The notes under the pieces were generated by a model that had not been told where the DNA came from, made no database searches, and was given only the letters and a program-made list of their open reading frames with translations. DNA of 64,000 nucleotides, taken from the NCBI RefSeq assembly GCF_019457945.1, contig NZ_JAHZSU010000001.1:391538-455537 (forward strand), given 5' to 3'. Positions 1-7,200 of this stretch are shown here, in pieces. Source of the stretch: Ornithinimicrobium laminariae (GTDB taxonomy: Bacteria > Actinomycetota > Actinomycetes > Actinomycetales > Dermatophilaceae). The translations under genes and the position numbers were made by a program. How positions within the stretch are numbered: the stretch's first letter is position 1; each line of letters begins with the position of its first letter.

Positions 1-129
1 TCGTGCTTGCGTGCTCCCGCTGGATACGAGGTCGCTGGGTCGTGCTTGCGTGCTCCCGCTGGATACGAGGTCGCTGGGTCGTGCTTGCGTGCTCCCGCTG
101 GATACGAGGTCGCTGGGTCGTGCTTGCGT
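1..129. repeat. 39-bp tandem repeat, 3.3 copies, continues off the window
   Basis: Three identical 39-bp units occupy 1-39, 40-78 and 79-117, followed by a 12-bp partial copy at 118-129. The unit length is a multiple of three. On the minus strand it is read in frame as PSDLVSSGSTQAR by the HNH gene. All six frames of the unit are free of stop codons. The identity between copies implies recent expansion or strong homogenisation. The array touches base 1, so the copy number is unknown. Confidence 0.95.
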
Positions 130-789
130 TCGCCCACTGGCCGTGGGTTCGCTCTTGACGTTGTAGCCGTGTTTCTCTAGCTCAACGACAGTCCTGGGCG
201 AGTGGTACGGATTCGCTGGGGCAGGGAGCAGCGGCAACTCATCCGCCGTGCCCCGCTTGGAGTTACACGACCGGCACGCGACAACCATCGTTTCGTGAGT
301 GCCAGCCTCACCAGCTACCCGGTGGTCATAAGTACCCGAGCGCTTCCCCGACCGAGCCCCAAAGTTGACGACCTCGCTGCAGTAGCGGCAAGCGTCGCCA
401 TCACGCAACCGCACCGGCATCGTCAACTCAGGATTCTTCCGATCACGATCCCGCTGGCGTTCCCACATCACGGCATCACGCAGACGGATATGAATGAACT
501 CCGGGTCATCAGTGATGACCCACCGTGGCGGTGAGGCGTCAGGCACGGAGCACATCAGCCCGGCCCAGCAGGCCACATCGATTAAGGCGAGCGCCCGAGT
601 GGGGCTCATCAGGAATGCCGTGCCGTAGTCGACCTCGTAGTCGGTCATGTGGCCCGCTGATTGCATCGCGCAGCGCCACAGGAACCCAGCTACTTCATTT
701 ACCAGCCGATCGTCGGCTTCTGGATGCGCCGCGATGTGTAGCAGCTGCGGATAGGTTGCAGCGTTGTCGCCAGACTTTAACCAGGGCAT
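1..789 (-). CDS. Phage HNH endonuclease with C-terminal 13-residue repeats (3' end outside window)
   Basis: Reading the minus strand from ATG at 789 gives 263 codons with no stop before base 1. The start is supported by GGAAGGAG seven bases upstream. An N-terminal region (1-100) of unknown fold precedes a zinc-bound HNH core: CRYC at 134-137, YDHR with the likely catalytic His at 156, and CRSCN at 172-176. This arrangement is typical of small HNH nucleases of actinophages. After residue 224 the protein consists of tandem PSDLVSSGSTQAR units encoded by the 39-bp repeat, preceded by a degenerate unit ending GRTQAR. The tail is Ser/Gly-rich and probably disordered. The end of the protein is not visible. 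The role could be nicking or cutting DNA in replication or packaging, or a mobile homing function; the repeats are not a usual part of the family. Confidence 0.85.
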   Translation of the reverse strand, partial: MPWLKSGDNAATYPQLLHIAAHPEADDRLVNEVAGFLWRCAMQSAGHMTDYEVDYGTAFLMSPTRALALIDVACWAGLMCSVPDASPPRWVITDDPEFIHIRLRDAVMWERQRDRDRKNPELTMPVRLRDGDACRYCSEVVNFGARSGKRSGTYDHRVAGEAGTHETMVVACRSCNSKRGTADELPLLPAPANPYHSPRTVVELEKHGYNVKSEPTASGRTQARPSDLVSSGSTQARPSDLVSSGSTQARPSDLVSSGSTQAR

Positions 790-861
790 CCCTGACGGCT
801 CCTTCCGAGTTGGTGGTTTAGGTGGTCGGGTGGCGCGTCCCGATTAAGGGCGCGCTGCCGG

Positions 862-1059
862 TTAAGGAACAGGGCCGGAGCCCTCCTTCACCAAGCTCAG
901 TTCGTTTAGCTGGCCACGGAAACCCGTGAGGCCGCCCACGGGCGTCTCGCGCGGCACGTCCTGGCGCTCGCAGTCCTGCACGAAAGCGATGACGTCCGCG
1001 AGGGTGAGCCCGGCTTTGCGGTCTTCGGCCTGGTGCTTAATGAGCACTTTCTTACCCAT
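862..1059 (-). CDS. Small phage protein of unknown function (65 aa)
   Basis: A 65-residue, mildly charged protein whose ATG overlaps the stop of the exonuclease gene (ATGA), so it is probably translationally coupled to it. It shows no membrane segment and no Cys pair or recognisable motif. It includes KHQAEDRKAGLTLADVIAFV, which could form a short amphipathic helix. It sits between exonuclease and HNH nuclease genes in the prophage early operon, so a role as a small accessory factor is possible but not shown. Confidence 0.6.
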   Translation of the reverse strand: MGKKVLIKHQAEDRKAGLTLADVIAFVQDCERQDVPRETPVGGLTGFRGQLNELSLVKEGSGPVP

Positions 1060-1778
1060 CAGAAGTCGCCGTCCTGCCGGTGGGGCTCTTCCAGCACCAT
1101 GACCGCGTCCCAGATCGAGCGAGCAGCGCTCGCATCACCCATCGCGGTATGGCGCTCGGCAGCCGGCACCTCATCGAGGCCCAACTCTGCGAGGGATTCG
1201 TCCAAGCCACCTGTGTCTCGGCCAGCCTCGGCCGACGCGAGAGTGGTCACGCACCGCAACCGGTAGTGCCACGACGGGATCTGTCCTTGCGAGCGCAGGA
1301 GCCGTGCGAGTACGTCGGCGTCGAAGTGGACGCCTGCGCCTACCAGGGTGGCGTTGTGGGTGATGCGGGCGGCCTGTGCGGCCGCGGTGTGGATATTGAC
1401 GACGCTGTCCAGTGGTGGCTTGGGGTACTCGGAGATCCGTCGCCCTTCTGGGTGGCGTTCGTAGTAGCCACCAATGGCCAAAGCTTTGTGGTCGGTTGCT
1501 GGTCGGCCGTCGAGTTTGACGAACATGTGGTGTTCGGTGTCAACGAGCCGGCCGGCGTTGTTGTGGGCCCGGCGAATGATCGCGATCTCCCAGGGCCGAC
1601 AGTTGGGGTCGAGGCCATCAGTCTCGACGTCTACGAAACAGATCGGGCGGGGGTGCTTAGCCGCCTCGTTTGGTGGTTGCGGGATTGGGGTGCCTTGGTG
1701 GTACGGGCTGGGGAAGGGCTTGGTCGGTGCTGGGAGGTAGGGCGAGGGAAACTGGTGCTCGTATGGGGTGGTAGTCAT
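1059..1778 (-). CDS. DEDD-family 3'-5' exonuclease (phage)
   Basis: A 239-residue protein with a proline-rich N-terminus (1-45) followed by an RNase T/DnaQ-like exonuclease domain. Visible motifs are Exo I VDVETDGLD near residue 50, an Exo II-like region GVHFDADVLARLL near 150, and Exo III-like RHTAMGDASAA near 210 with the His and Asp expected of the DEDDh type. AAGGAG lies seven bases before the ATG. The gene follows the HTH gene after an 11-base gap and overlaps the next gene by four bases. It probably processes DNA 3' ends during phage replication or recombination. Whether it proofreads for a phage polymerase cannot be told, since no polymerase gene is in the window. Confidence 0.8.
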   Translation of the reverse strand: MTTTPYEHQFPSPYLPAPTKPFPSPYHQGTPIPQPPNEAAKHPRPICFVDVETDGLDPNCRPWEIAIIRRAHNNAGRLVDTEHHMFVKLDGRPATDHKALAIGGYYERHPEGRRISEYPKPPLDSVVNIHTAAAQAARITHNATLVGAGVHFDADVLARLLRSQGQIPSWHYRLRCVTTLASAEAGRDTGGLDESLAELGLDEVPAAERHTAMGDASAARSIWDAVMVLEEPHRQDGDF

Positions 1779-1789
1779 GGTGTCTCCTT

Positions 1790-2107
1790 CTAGGCGGCTT
1801 TGCGCCGTGTGTAGTCGCGCATGTAGGTGCGGTGGGCTTGTGCGCAGTCGGCGCAGGGCTTCGACCCGGCGCGCAGGTGTTGCTGCCTACCGCGGTAGGT
1901 GCCGTGCGCGATCGGTTTGGTTCCGACACGCAGATGGTTCGTGTGGTAGCTAATTGCTGAGGTGGCGACACCGAACTCTTCCGCTAGGTCGCCTGCACGC
2001 TCGCCTGCTTTGCGGCGCTTGACGATCTCGCGCACTTGACTCGGAGTGAGCTTGCGTGTGCGTGCTCTGGGGTAGGCGTATGCGCCCGGTGCGGCAACGC
2101 TTGTCAT
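1790..2107 (-). CDS. HTH protein with C-terminal CxxC segment (phage)
   Basis: A 105-residue basic protein. Residues 20-60 (LTPSQVREIVKRRKAGERAG onward to SAISYHTNHL) form a resolvase/homeodomain-like helix-turn-helix. The C-terminal part has HGTYRGRQQHL and CADCAQAHRTYMRDYTRR, a pattern common in small actinophage proteins that may bind one zinc with Cys and His. The ATG overlaps the upstream stop as ATGA. It is probably a DNA-binding regulator or an accessory to the neighbouring nucleases; no target can be inferred. Confidence 0.75.
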   Translation of the reverse strand: MTSVAAPGAYAYPRARTRKLTPSQVREIVKRRKAGERAGDLAEEFGVATSAISYHTNHLRVGTKPIAHGTYRGRQQHLRAGSKPCADCAQAHRTYMRDYTRRKAA

Positions 2108-2553
2108 GACGCGGCCCGCAGCACTGGTCTCGTGGCCTGCTGCACCGCTGCTGCGCTATAACGTCCGCTGCGGATCCCTAGCGCGGCCAGGTCGAGGTTC
2201 GCCCGGTAGATGTGGCGCAGTTCCAACGCTTCGCTGCGCTGCGCCTGCGTCGGTGGTTCGCCTAAACCATTGATCGTGATGTGATTCAGGACCGCGAACA
2301 AGTCGCGCCGCGTCGGGGAGCCACTGGCCACAGCCTCATAGCCAGCCAACTGCTCGCTCAGCGTGTAGCCACGCTCAGCCGGGGCAGTCAGGTCAGCATG
2401 CTCAGCGATCAAAGCCAACAGCGCCACCAGGTCACTCACGGACGCTTCCCCGATTGCTTCCTGCACATAGGCCACCGCTACCTGGTCGCCGTCGCGCGCA
2501 GCCTTACGCAAGTTGCCGAGTAGTTCCACGACCGGGCGAGGTGTCGAAAGCAT
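2104..2553 (-). CDS. Conserved-looking phage protein of unknown function (149 aa)
   Basis: An alpha-helical, soluble-looking protein with many Leu/Ala and no Cys clusters. I do not recognise the family. ATG at 2553 overlaps the clamp gene stop as TGATG; a GTG one codon earlier (2556) would give a four-base overlap instead. It lies between the clamp-like gene and the HTH gene and is therefore expressed with the replication genes. Confidence 0.6.
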   Translation of the reverse strand: MLSTPRPVVELLGNLRKAARDGDQVAVAYVQEAIGEASVSDLVALLALIAEHADLTAPAERGYTLSEQLAGYEAVASGSPTRRDLFAVLNHITINGLGEPPTQAQRSEALELRHIYRANLDLAALGIRSGRYSAAAVQQATRPVLRAAS

Positions 2554-3344
2554 CACAGGTCATCACCATCACCCTGTGACTTGAGCCGGTGACGCAGCAC
2601 TGTAGCGATAGGGCCATCGCCCTTTACGTCGACGGACCAGTCTGCTGGCAGATCAATGGGGGCTTCACCATTTGCTGCGGCACGAAGTCGGGTCGGCCAG
2701 TCCTGCTCCCGATACCGGGCCAACTCGTCAAAGTTGTCACCCTCGGCCGAGCCCACCACCGTGCCTATGAACGACTCGCCGACCAACACCAACAGCATCG
2801 CGCGAGACTTCGGAGACGACACCAGCATCGGCTCGCGGTACGCCTTCGTCGCAGCCACAAACGTGGCCCACCAAGGCCCCGCCAACACCACACCCTGATC
2901 CAGCGCCGACTCAGCCACCGCGAGTGCCTGCATGGTTTTTTTCAGGTCGGGGAACTCGTCGTGAGGTGGGGTGAGTGGCAGGACGACCTCTTTGCCGGGG
3001 AACATGCCCGATACGTCTTGGACGGATAGGTGCTCGGTGCCGCGGCCGCGGATCCGGACCTCGGCTTCTTCAGCGAGTGGGGTCGTCACCTTGAACAAGG
3101 TCAGTAGGTCTTTGACCGCTGCAGGAGATAGGGCGAAAGTAGTTAGTTCGCCGTCCTGATTGGTCAGGATAGAAACGATGGCCATGCCCGCGGTGAAGCC
3201 CTGCCCGGCCGAGATGAACAGGTTATCGGGCGTCACTTCGCAGTGGACCCGGTGCAACCGGAGATCATCGTGATCAGTAGACGCGTGTGCGGCCACGGCC
3301 TGCAGCGCTTGGCGTAGGTCTTTGGTGTTGACAGTGATATCCAT
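2553..3344 (-). CDS. Phage sliding-clamp-like protein (DnaN/beta-clamp type)
   Basis: A 263-residue protein. The N-terminal DITVNTKDLRQALQAVAAHA, then LRLHRVHCEVTPDNLFISAG, resembles the first domain of the bacterial beta clamp: a helix followed by paired strands, with a G-F-T-A-G-M segment where DnaN has its D-G-Y-R-L turn. A GxMFPGKEVVLPL stretch and a short C-terminal part follow. It is shorter than cellular DnaN (about 370-400 residues), as some phage clamps are. Start: ATG at 3344 has GAGAAG at suitable spacing; GTG at 3353 is an alternative overlapping the upstream stop. The likely role is a processivity factor diverting or supplementing the host clamp. The resemblance is by eye and moderate. 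Confidence 0.55.
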   Translation of the reverse strand: MDITVNTKDLRQALQAVAAHASTDHDDLRLHRVHCEVTPDNLFISAGQGFTAGMAIVSILTNQDGELTTFALSPAAVKDLLTLFKVTTPLAEEAEVRIRGRGTEHLSVQDVSGMFPGKEVVLPLTPPHDEFPDLKKTMQALAVAESALDQGVVLAGPWWATFVAATKAYREPMLVSSPKSRAMLLVLVGESFIGTVVGSAEGDNFDELARYREQDWPTRLRAAANGEAPIDLPADWSVDVKGDGPIATVLRHRLKSQGDGDDL

Positions 3345-3349
3345 CAGAG

Positions 3350-3622
3350 TCACTTCTCTTCGCAGGTGTGGCGGGGCAGTCGGGCTGTGGTCTGTTCGAG
3401 GATGGTGTCGCGATTCAGTGGGCTCTCGATCATGCGAGTCGCGTTTTGTCTCGCGATGGCCTCGGCCAGTGATGCCGGCATTCCGCTTTCGACCATCAGC
3501 TTCCCGATGGCGGAGCAGTAGCCAGATACGAACACCTCGAGCAGCGCTTGCTCGGTGAGGTTGAAAACTCGTGCCGGTGGGGCCTCATCAAGGGCTTGTG
3601 TCGGGTTTGGGGTGGTTCCCAT
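3350..3622 (-). CDS. Small phage protein of unknown function (90 aa)
   Basis: A 90-residue acidic protein with a mainly helical central part (TEQALLEVFVSGYCSAIGKL, then SLAEAIARQNATRMI). ATG at 3622 overlaps the ParB-domain gene stop as TGATG; a GTG lies one codon earlier. I recognise no domain. It sits between the ParB-like and clamp-like genes in the coupled phage operon. Confidence 0.6.
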   Translation of the reverse strand: MGTTPNPTQALDEAPPARVFNLTEQALLEVFVSGYCSAIGKLMVESGMPASLAEAIARQNATRMIESPLNRDTILEQTTARLPRHTCEEK

Positions 3623-5244
3623 CACGCGACCTCGCCGCCAGCCGCGTATGCCACGTCGGCAGCAGCTAGTTGTGCGGCCTCCGCGTCGGTGCGGTGGCCC
3701 TTGGGGATCTGCTCAATCTCGATGTTGGAGAAGGGATAGCCCAGGAACCGCAGACGGTCCACCCACGTGACAGGCATCTGGACGGACCTGTTGCCGTCGA
3801 AGACGTACCGCTTCCACCCGTTGCCGTGCTCCATGCGGGGCTCTTCTGAGCGCAGCATCTGGTGGATTAACACAGCGCCCGACAACGGCAGGCCGTCGAA
3901 CAGGTCGTCCAGGTGGGCCAAGAGTTGATCGCCTGTGGTGGCCGGGTCCAGCCCCAGCGTGGTTAACATGCCCTGCGCTTCCCACCCCACGCTCTGCGAG
4001 GTGTTGGCCAGGCGATCGAGCCCGGCACGGGTTGCTAGGTCATCCAGTAGTAGCGCCGTAGCGTACGAGGGGCCAGACTTGGCGCACTCGAGGAGCCAGG
4101 CGCGGCGCTCTTTCGCTACAGCCGCCAATTCTTCTTCCGCGGCCAGCTGAGCCGCTGCGGCAGCTTCCCGCTCCTCACGTTCCTTTGTGGTCATTTCTGT
4201 ACCCACGCTGAGGGCAGGAGCAGACCCCGCCAGTTCCGTGATCAGATCTTCGTGCACATCAGCGTCAAGACAGAGCGAGTGGAAGCCATCCTCATACCCC
4301 CGTCTTGGCGTGGCGGCGTGGTGAGGGCATGCGTGCCTATGCCATGCCTCCAACTTCAGCAGACCAGGGGTGTCGACATCGTCCGGCAGTGCTTCGGCCT
4401 CCGCGATCTTGGCGTCAGGGTTCGCGACCGCGTACTTGTCCAAGAACTCATCTAGGGCGACGACGTCGCCGAGCTGTAGGAACAACTCCTCCAAATACCC
4501 CCACGCCGCGGCATCTTCCTCGAGTTGCTCCGGCTTAGTCTCGAGGACCCGCACACCATCCGCGGTCAACGCCTTGCGCTGTTCTGCGAGCTTCTCCTTG
4601 CGCTCCAGGTCTTGGCGGCACCACTGCACCTCCCACACCCACCGATCCGTGCCCAACGCCCGCTCAGCCCGCTCGCGCAAGTCAGGGTGGCCCATGAACT
4701 CCGTCAACACCGCAGCATCCGCGATAGTCACCTGGTGCGTGTGCACCTTCTCCTTGACCTCAGCCGACAAACCACCGAGCGCCACCCGGTCCTTCACCGT
4801 CGCGCGCTTACGTGACACACGCTTTGCGAGGTCAGTCAGCGACACCCCCAGATCAAGCAGCCCCTGGTAAGCCTCAGCCTCCTCGATCGCCGACAGGTCC
4901 ACTCGCTGCCCGTTCTCGGTGAGCATCAGCGACATTTGGTCGACCGGGTCCGTGAGCGTCTCATCGATGACCGCTGGGACCGTAGCTAACCCGGCCTGCT
5001 TCGCGGCCTTGAACCGGCGGTGGCCAGCGATCACGACATACTTCGCGGACTTCGGGCCCTTCATGCCCTTCGAGCGGGGAGCTAGCAGCAGGTTTTGTCG
5101 GATGCCGTGCTCCCGGATCGACGCCGCCAAATCCGCGGCGTCCGTGATATCCCGGCGCGGGTTCTTCGGGTGAGGCATCACCTGCTCCACCGGGACCTCA
5201 ACAAGAGCCTTCGGGGCCGTGTTCGTTTTCGTGGTTGCGTTCAT
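3622..5244 (-). CDS. ParB/Srx-domain protein of the phage operon
   Basis: A 540-residue protein. Residues 15-110 form a ParB N-terminal domain with VEQVMPHPKNPRRD, SIREHGIRQNLLL and VIAGHRRFKAAKQAG (the GHRR box that binds CTP in ParB-type switches). The following segment (to about 180) has a KorB/ParB-like HTH with SLTDLAKRVSRKRATVKDRV. The C-terminal 350 residues are unlike chromosomal ParB: a charged coiled-coil-like stretch (KEREEREAAAAAQLAAEEE) and a Cys/His segment HRHACPHH near 290. No ParA partner is visible and none is expected in an integrated phage. Such proteins in actinophages are thought to act as DNA-binding or nuclease-like factors in early expression or replication. ATGA overlaps with the upstream gene. 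Confidence 0.85.
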   Translation of the reverse strand: MNATTKTNTAPKALVEVPVEQVMPHPKNPRRDITDAADLAASIREHGIRQNLLLAPRSKGMKGPKSAKYVVIAGHRRFKAAKQAGLATVPAVIDETLTDPVDQMSLMLTENGQRVDLSAIEEAEAYQGLLDLGVSLTDLAKRVSRKRATVKDRVALGGLSAEVKEKVHTHQVTIADAAVLTEFMGHPDLRERAERALGTDRWVWEVQWCRQDLERKEKLAEQRKALTADGVRVLETKPEQLEEDAAAWGYLEELFLQLGDVVALDEFLDKYAVANPDAKIAEAEALPDDVDTPGLLKLEAWHRHACPHHAATPRRGYEDGFHSLCLDADVHEDLITELAGSAPALSVGTEMTTKEREEREAAAAAQLAAEEELAAVAKERRAWLLECAKSGPSYATALLLDDLATRAGLDRLANTSQSVGWEAQGMLTTLGLDPATTGDQLLAHLDDLFDGLPLSGAVLIHQMLRSEEPRMEHGNGWKRYVFDGNRSVQMPVTWVDRLRFLGYPFSNIEIEQIPKGHRTDAEAAQLAAADVAYAAGGEVA

Positions 5245-5432
5245 CGCGCTATTCCTTCTGGTTTGGCCTGCGGCCGGATTGATTCGGGTTCACATGAGTG
5301 GTCCCGGCGCCACCGGGCCACAATCTGTTGAGCAATCGCCGTCTTTACCTCGCGGCACACCAAGCACTCAGACCGGTGCGCGCCATGCTCCAAACGTGTC
5401 GACCGGTACTGGCGAGACAAGACGACACTCAC
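5241..5432 (-). CDS. Small basic phage protein with CxxC (63 aa)
   Basis: A 63-residue Arg/His-rich protein with ECLVCREVKTAIAQQIVARW, possibly half of a zinc-binding knuckle together with H and C residues around it. It starts at GTG 5432 in a GTGA overlap with the upstream stop and ends in an ATGA overlap with the ParB-domain gene. Function unknown; nucleic-acid binding is plausible from charge only. Confidence 0.55.
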   Translation of the reverse strand: MSVVLSRQYRSTRLEHGAHRSECLVCREVKTAIAQQIVARWRRDHSCEPESIRPQAKPEGIAR

Positions 5433-5623
5433 CGCGCACCACCCCCAGCGCAGCCAGTCACCATCGCGCGGACACGCTCGCCGTGCGCCCGGTGCGCTCT
5501 CAGCACCCGCTGCCGGCGCAACTGCTCAACGCGCCAGTGGTAGCCCTCGACCGCGGCCACAACCACAAGCAGCAGCGTGAACCCGGCCGTCAGGACCAGC
5601 ACGTCACTCATCGCTTGGCTCAT
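5429..5623 (-). CDS. Small single-span membrane protein of the phage (64 aa)
   Basis: Residues about 7-24 (VLVLTAGFTLLLVVVAAVEG) form one hydrophobic span, followed by a strongly basic Arg/His-rich tail that should remain in the cytoplasm. ATG at 5623 overlaps the upstream stop as TGATG. One-span proteins in actinophage early operons are often involved in superinfection exclusion or host membrane takeover, but nothing here shows which. Confidence 0.6.
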   Translation of the reverse strand: MSQAMSDVLVLTAGFTLLLVVVAAVEGYHWRVEQLRRQRVLRAHRAHGERVRAMVTGCAGGGAR

Positions 5624-5892
5624 CACCGCACCACCATCAGGTGGCGGTGACGCAGCGCACGCGCAGCGAGGGTCTCCCGTGGCCTGCCATCAGCATCTAC
5701 CTGCGGGTCCTGCAGCCCACGCGAGACAACCAACCCACACGCAAGGCACGAATCACCCAACACGCGATCGCCCTGCTGGTCTTTGACTGACTCGACCTCA
5801 GCGGCGCCACACAACTCGCACACCTTGTCTGCAGGTGAGGGCTGCGCGGCCTGGCGGTACTTGCCCATGTCAGTGACGCTCATCAGGATCAC
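5623..5892 (-). CDS. Small zinc-ribbon phage protein
   Basis: An 89-residue protein with two Cys pairs, VCELCGAAE near 24 and SCLACGLVV near 48, forming a plausible four-Cys zinc ribbon, then a basic C-terminus. GTG at 5892 makes a GTGA overlap with the previous gene; ATG at 5883 is an alternative start. No catalytic motif is seen; nucleic-acid or protein binding is likely. Confidence 0.6.
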   Translation of the reverse strand: MILMSVTDMGKYRQAAQPSPADKVCELCGAAEVESVKDQQGDRVLGDSCLACGLVVSRGLQDPQVDADGRPRETLAARALRHRHLMVVR

Positions 5893-6659
5893 GCGCCCGT
5901 CTCAGTCGATGCGTATGCCGCCCGCAAATGACCCACAGCCGCCAACTCGTCCGCGACGTGCACCGTGTGAGCGCCCCGAATCATGTGCTCCACCTGGGTC
6001 GAGCCCGGCCCCCACCCCGACCACGGTCGCTCCCACTCACCGCAGCTGCAGGCCAAAACTCCCCGCCACGCCTGCTCCGCCAAGTGGTGCTTGCCTATCT
6101 CCACCGCGACTGCTGAACGGCGAGCCGCGTCAGCGCGGATCACACCGACGTCGTGAACCACCGCTAAGGTCTCGTCATGACTACCGACACCGACACCGAT
6201 CGGCCCTTTTACCTGTGCACCGGAGGCCTCGCACTCGCGATCGCCCAAAACGTTGCTGACCACATCGCCATCAGCCTGAGGGAATGCCTCGCTGACCCCG
6301 CCGCGCGAGTCTCCGGAGTCTCCATCGGCACCAACGGAATCTGCGTCGACGGGCACGAGTGCATCAATGAACTTTGCTCCGAGACCGCTTGGTTCTGGGT
6401 CTCGTTTGGCACGCCTTTTGCCATCATCGACAAACTTCCAGACGGCCTCAGCCTTCTCTAGGCCCAGCCCACGCAGCTCTTCTTCACAAGGGCGGCACAT
6501 CACCAAGTACGCCCCGACAGCGGTGAAGTGGAACCACCCCGTCGACTGCTTCCGTTTCCGGCACGCACGGCAAACCCGGTTAGCCGGCGACAGCCGGGCC
6601 AGTCGCCGCTTCGCCCTCAAGTCGGCCGTGTGCTCGTGGGCTGGGATCCAAGGAGACAT
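5889..6659 (-). CDS. Phage protein with N-terminal zinc knuckle, unknown function
   Basis: A 256-residue protein. The N-terminus has RVCRACRKRKQSTGWFHF and later MCRPCEEE, a likely four-Cys zinc module of a type often linked to HNH-like folds. The middle (110-180) is Gly/Asp/Val-rich and low in complexity. The C-terminus has ACSCGEWERPWSGWGPG and a His-containing helix (VEHMIRGAHTVHVADELAA), a pattern seen in small phage proteins that describe a sample-like Cys/Trp fold of unknown role. GAAGAAGAG precedes the ATG. It is the first gene of the long coupled block after a hairpin-containing gap. Confidence 0.6.
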   Translation of the reverse strand: MSPWIPAHEHTADLRAKRRLARLSPANRVCRACRKRKQSTGWFHFTAVGAYLVMCRPCEEELRGLGLEKAEAVWKFVDDGKRRAKRDPEPSGLGAKFIDALVPVDADSVGADGDSGDSRGGVSEAFPQADGDVVSNVLGDRECEASGAQVKGPIGVGVGSHDETLAVVHDVGVIRADAARRSAVAVEIGKHHLAEQAWRGVLACSCGEWERPWSGWGPGSTQVEHMIRGAHTVHVADELAAVGHLRAAYASTETGA

Positions 6660-6735
6660 TTCGGGTGCTCTTCTTCCAGTCAGAAATTCGAGTGATCAAA
6701 AGGATTGGTGACCGCTAAGCGGGTGCTGCGGGGGT

Positions 6736-6779
6736 GCGGGTCCGCGCCAGGGGAACTAAGCCAGCCGGCGCGGACCCGC
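6736..6779. terminator. Strong GC-rich hairpin in the phage operon
   Basis: A perfect 13-bp inverted repeat, GCGGGTCCGCGCC at 6736-6748 and its complement at 6767-6779, with an 18-base loop. It lies immediately downstream of the 42-aa membrane protein gene on the minus strand, in the only sizeable gap (6660-6781) of the leftward operon. No T-tract follows, so it may be a weak or factor-dependent terminator, an attenuator, or an RNA-stability element. Confidence 0.6.
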
Positions 6780-6781
6780 GA

Positions 6782-6910
6782 TCAGAGGAACCACGACCAC
6801 ACGAGGCCCAGCAGGAACAGCACAGTGGCTGCCCAAATAGCCATCAACGTGACCAGCGTCCAGTCCGGCACACGGCGCGGATACCAGTCGCCCTCGTCGT
6901 CCCACGGCAT
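6782..6910 (-). CDS. 42-aa single-span membrane protein of the phage
   Basis: ATG at 6910 overlaps the upstream stop (TGATG) and runs 42 codons to TGA at 6782. The protein begins MPWDDEGDWYPRRV and continues into one hydrophobic helix of about 22 residues rich in Trp, Leu and Val, ending at the C-terminus. The acidic/aromatic N-terminus and C-terminal anchor suggest a tail-anchored or N-in membrane peptide. It is short, but the overlap and the composition support it. Function unknown. Confidence 0.6.
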   Translation of the reverse strand: MPWDDEGDWYPRRVPDWTLVTLMAIWAATVLFLLGLVWSWFL

Positions 6911-7200
6911 CAGGACGACACCCTCTTAGCGGCCAACTCATCCGCGAGCGCCTGCTCAATGCTGTCGGTGTACACCACGCCAATGGGCGCGATCCGGTCA
7001 AGCCCGTGTCGTGCCGACATCGCACACTTACCCCACAAGCGCGAGCGTGATCGAGCAAACTCTTTCGACCCTGATGATGTTGTGTGGCCGAAGTCCTCAG
7101 GTGGCCGAACCAACTCGTAGGTGCGGCGTGGAATTGGCGACCCATCGGCTCGCTGTCCGCACTCGACCGCTGTGACAGTGTTCAGCGTTAAATCCTTCAC
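6910..7200 (-). CDS. Small phage early protein (96 aa) sharing a C-terminal motif with its neighbour
   Basis: GTG at 7200 overlaps the upstream HTH gene stop (GTGA). The 96-residue protein is basic and has no known domain that I can see. Its last residues, ALADELAAKRVSS, nearly repeat the end of the upstream HTH protein (ALADELAAKKVTS), and the DNA is similar there too. This suggests a partial tandem duplication. It is probably an early regulatory or accessory protein. Confidence 0.6.
   Translation of the reverse strand: MKDLTLNTVTAVECGQRADGSPIPRRTYELVRPPEDFGHTTSSGSKEFARSRSRLWGKCAMSARHGLDRIAPIGVVYTDSIEQALADELAAKRVSS

Noticed and set aside
1..129. The tandem array as a CRISPR array
   Set aside because: The units are contiguous 39-bp copies with no unique spacers and no cas genes nearby.
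202..821. Two rightward frames of about 100 codons at the left edge
   Set aside because: They are antisense to the HNH gene, whose zinc Cys pairs and good ribosome-binding site decide the strand.
3622..5244. A ParAB partition system implying a plasmid
   Set aside because: No ParA gene or centromere-like repeats are seen, and the gene is inside a phage early operon integrated at a tRNA.
6177..6461. A 94-codon rightward frame opposite the phage zinc-knuckle gene
   Set aside because: The minus-strand gene has paired Cys motifs at both ends and joins its neighbour by a start/stop overlap; the plus frame has no ribosome-binding site and would be the only such gene inside the operon.
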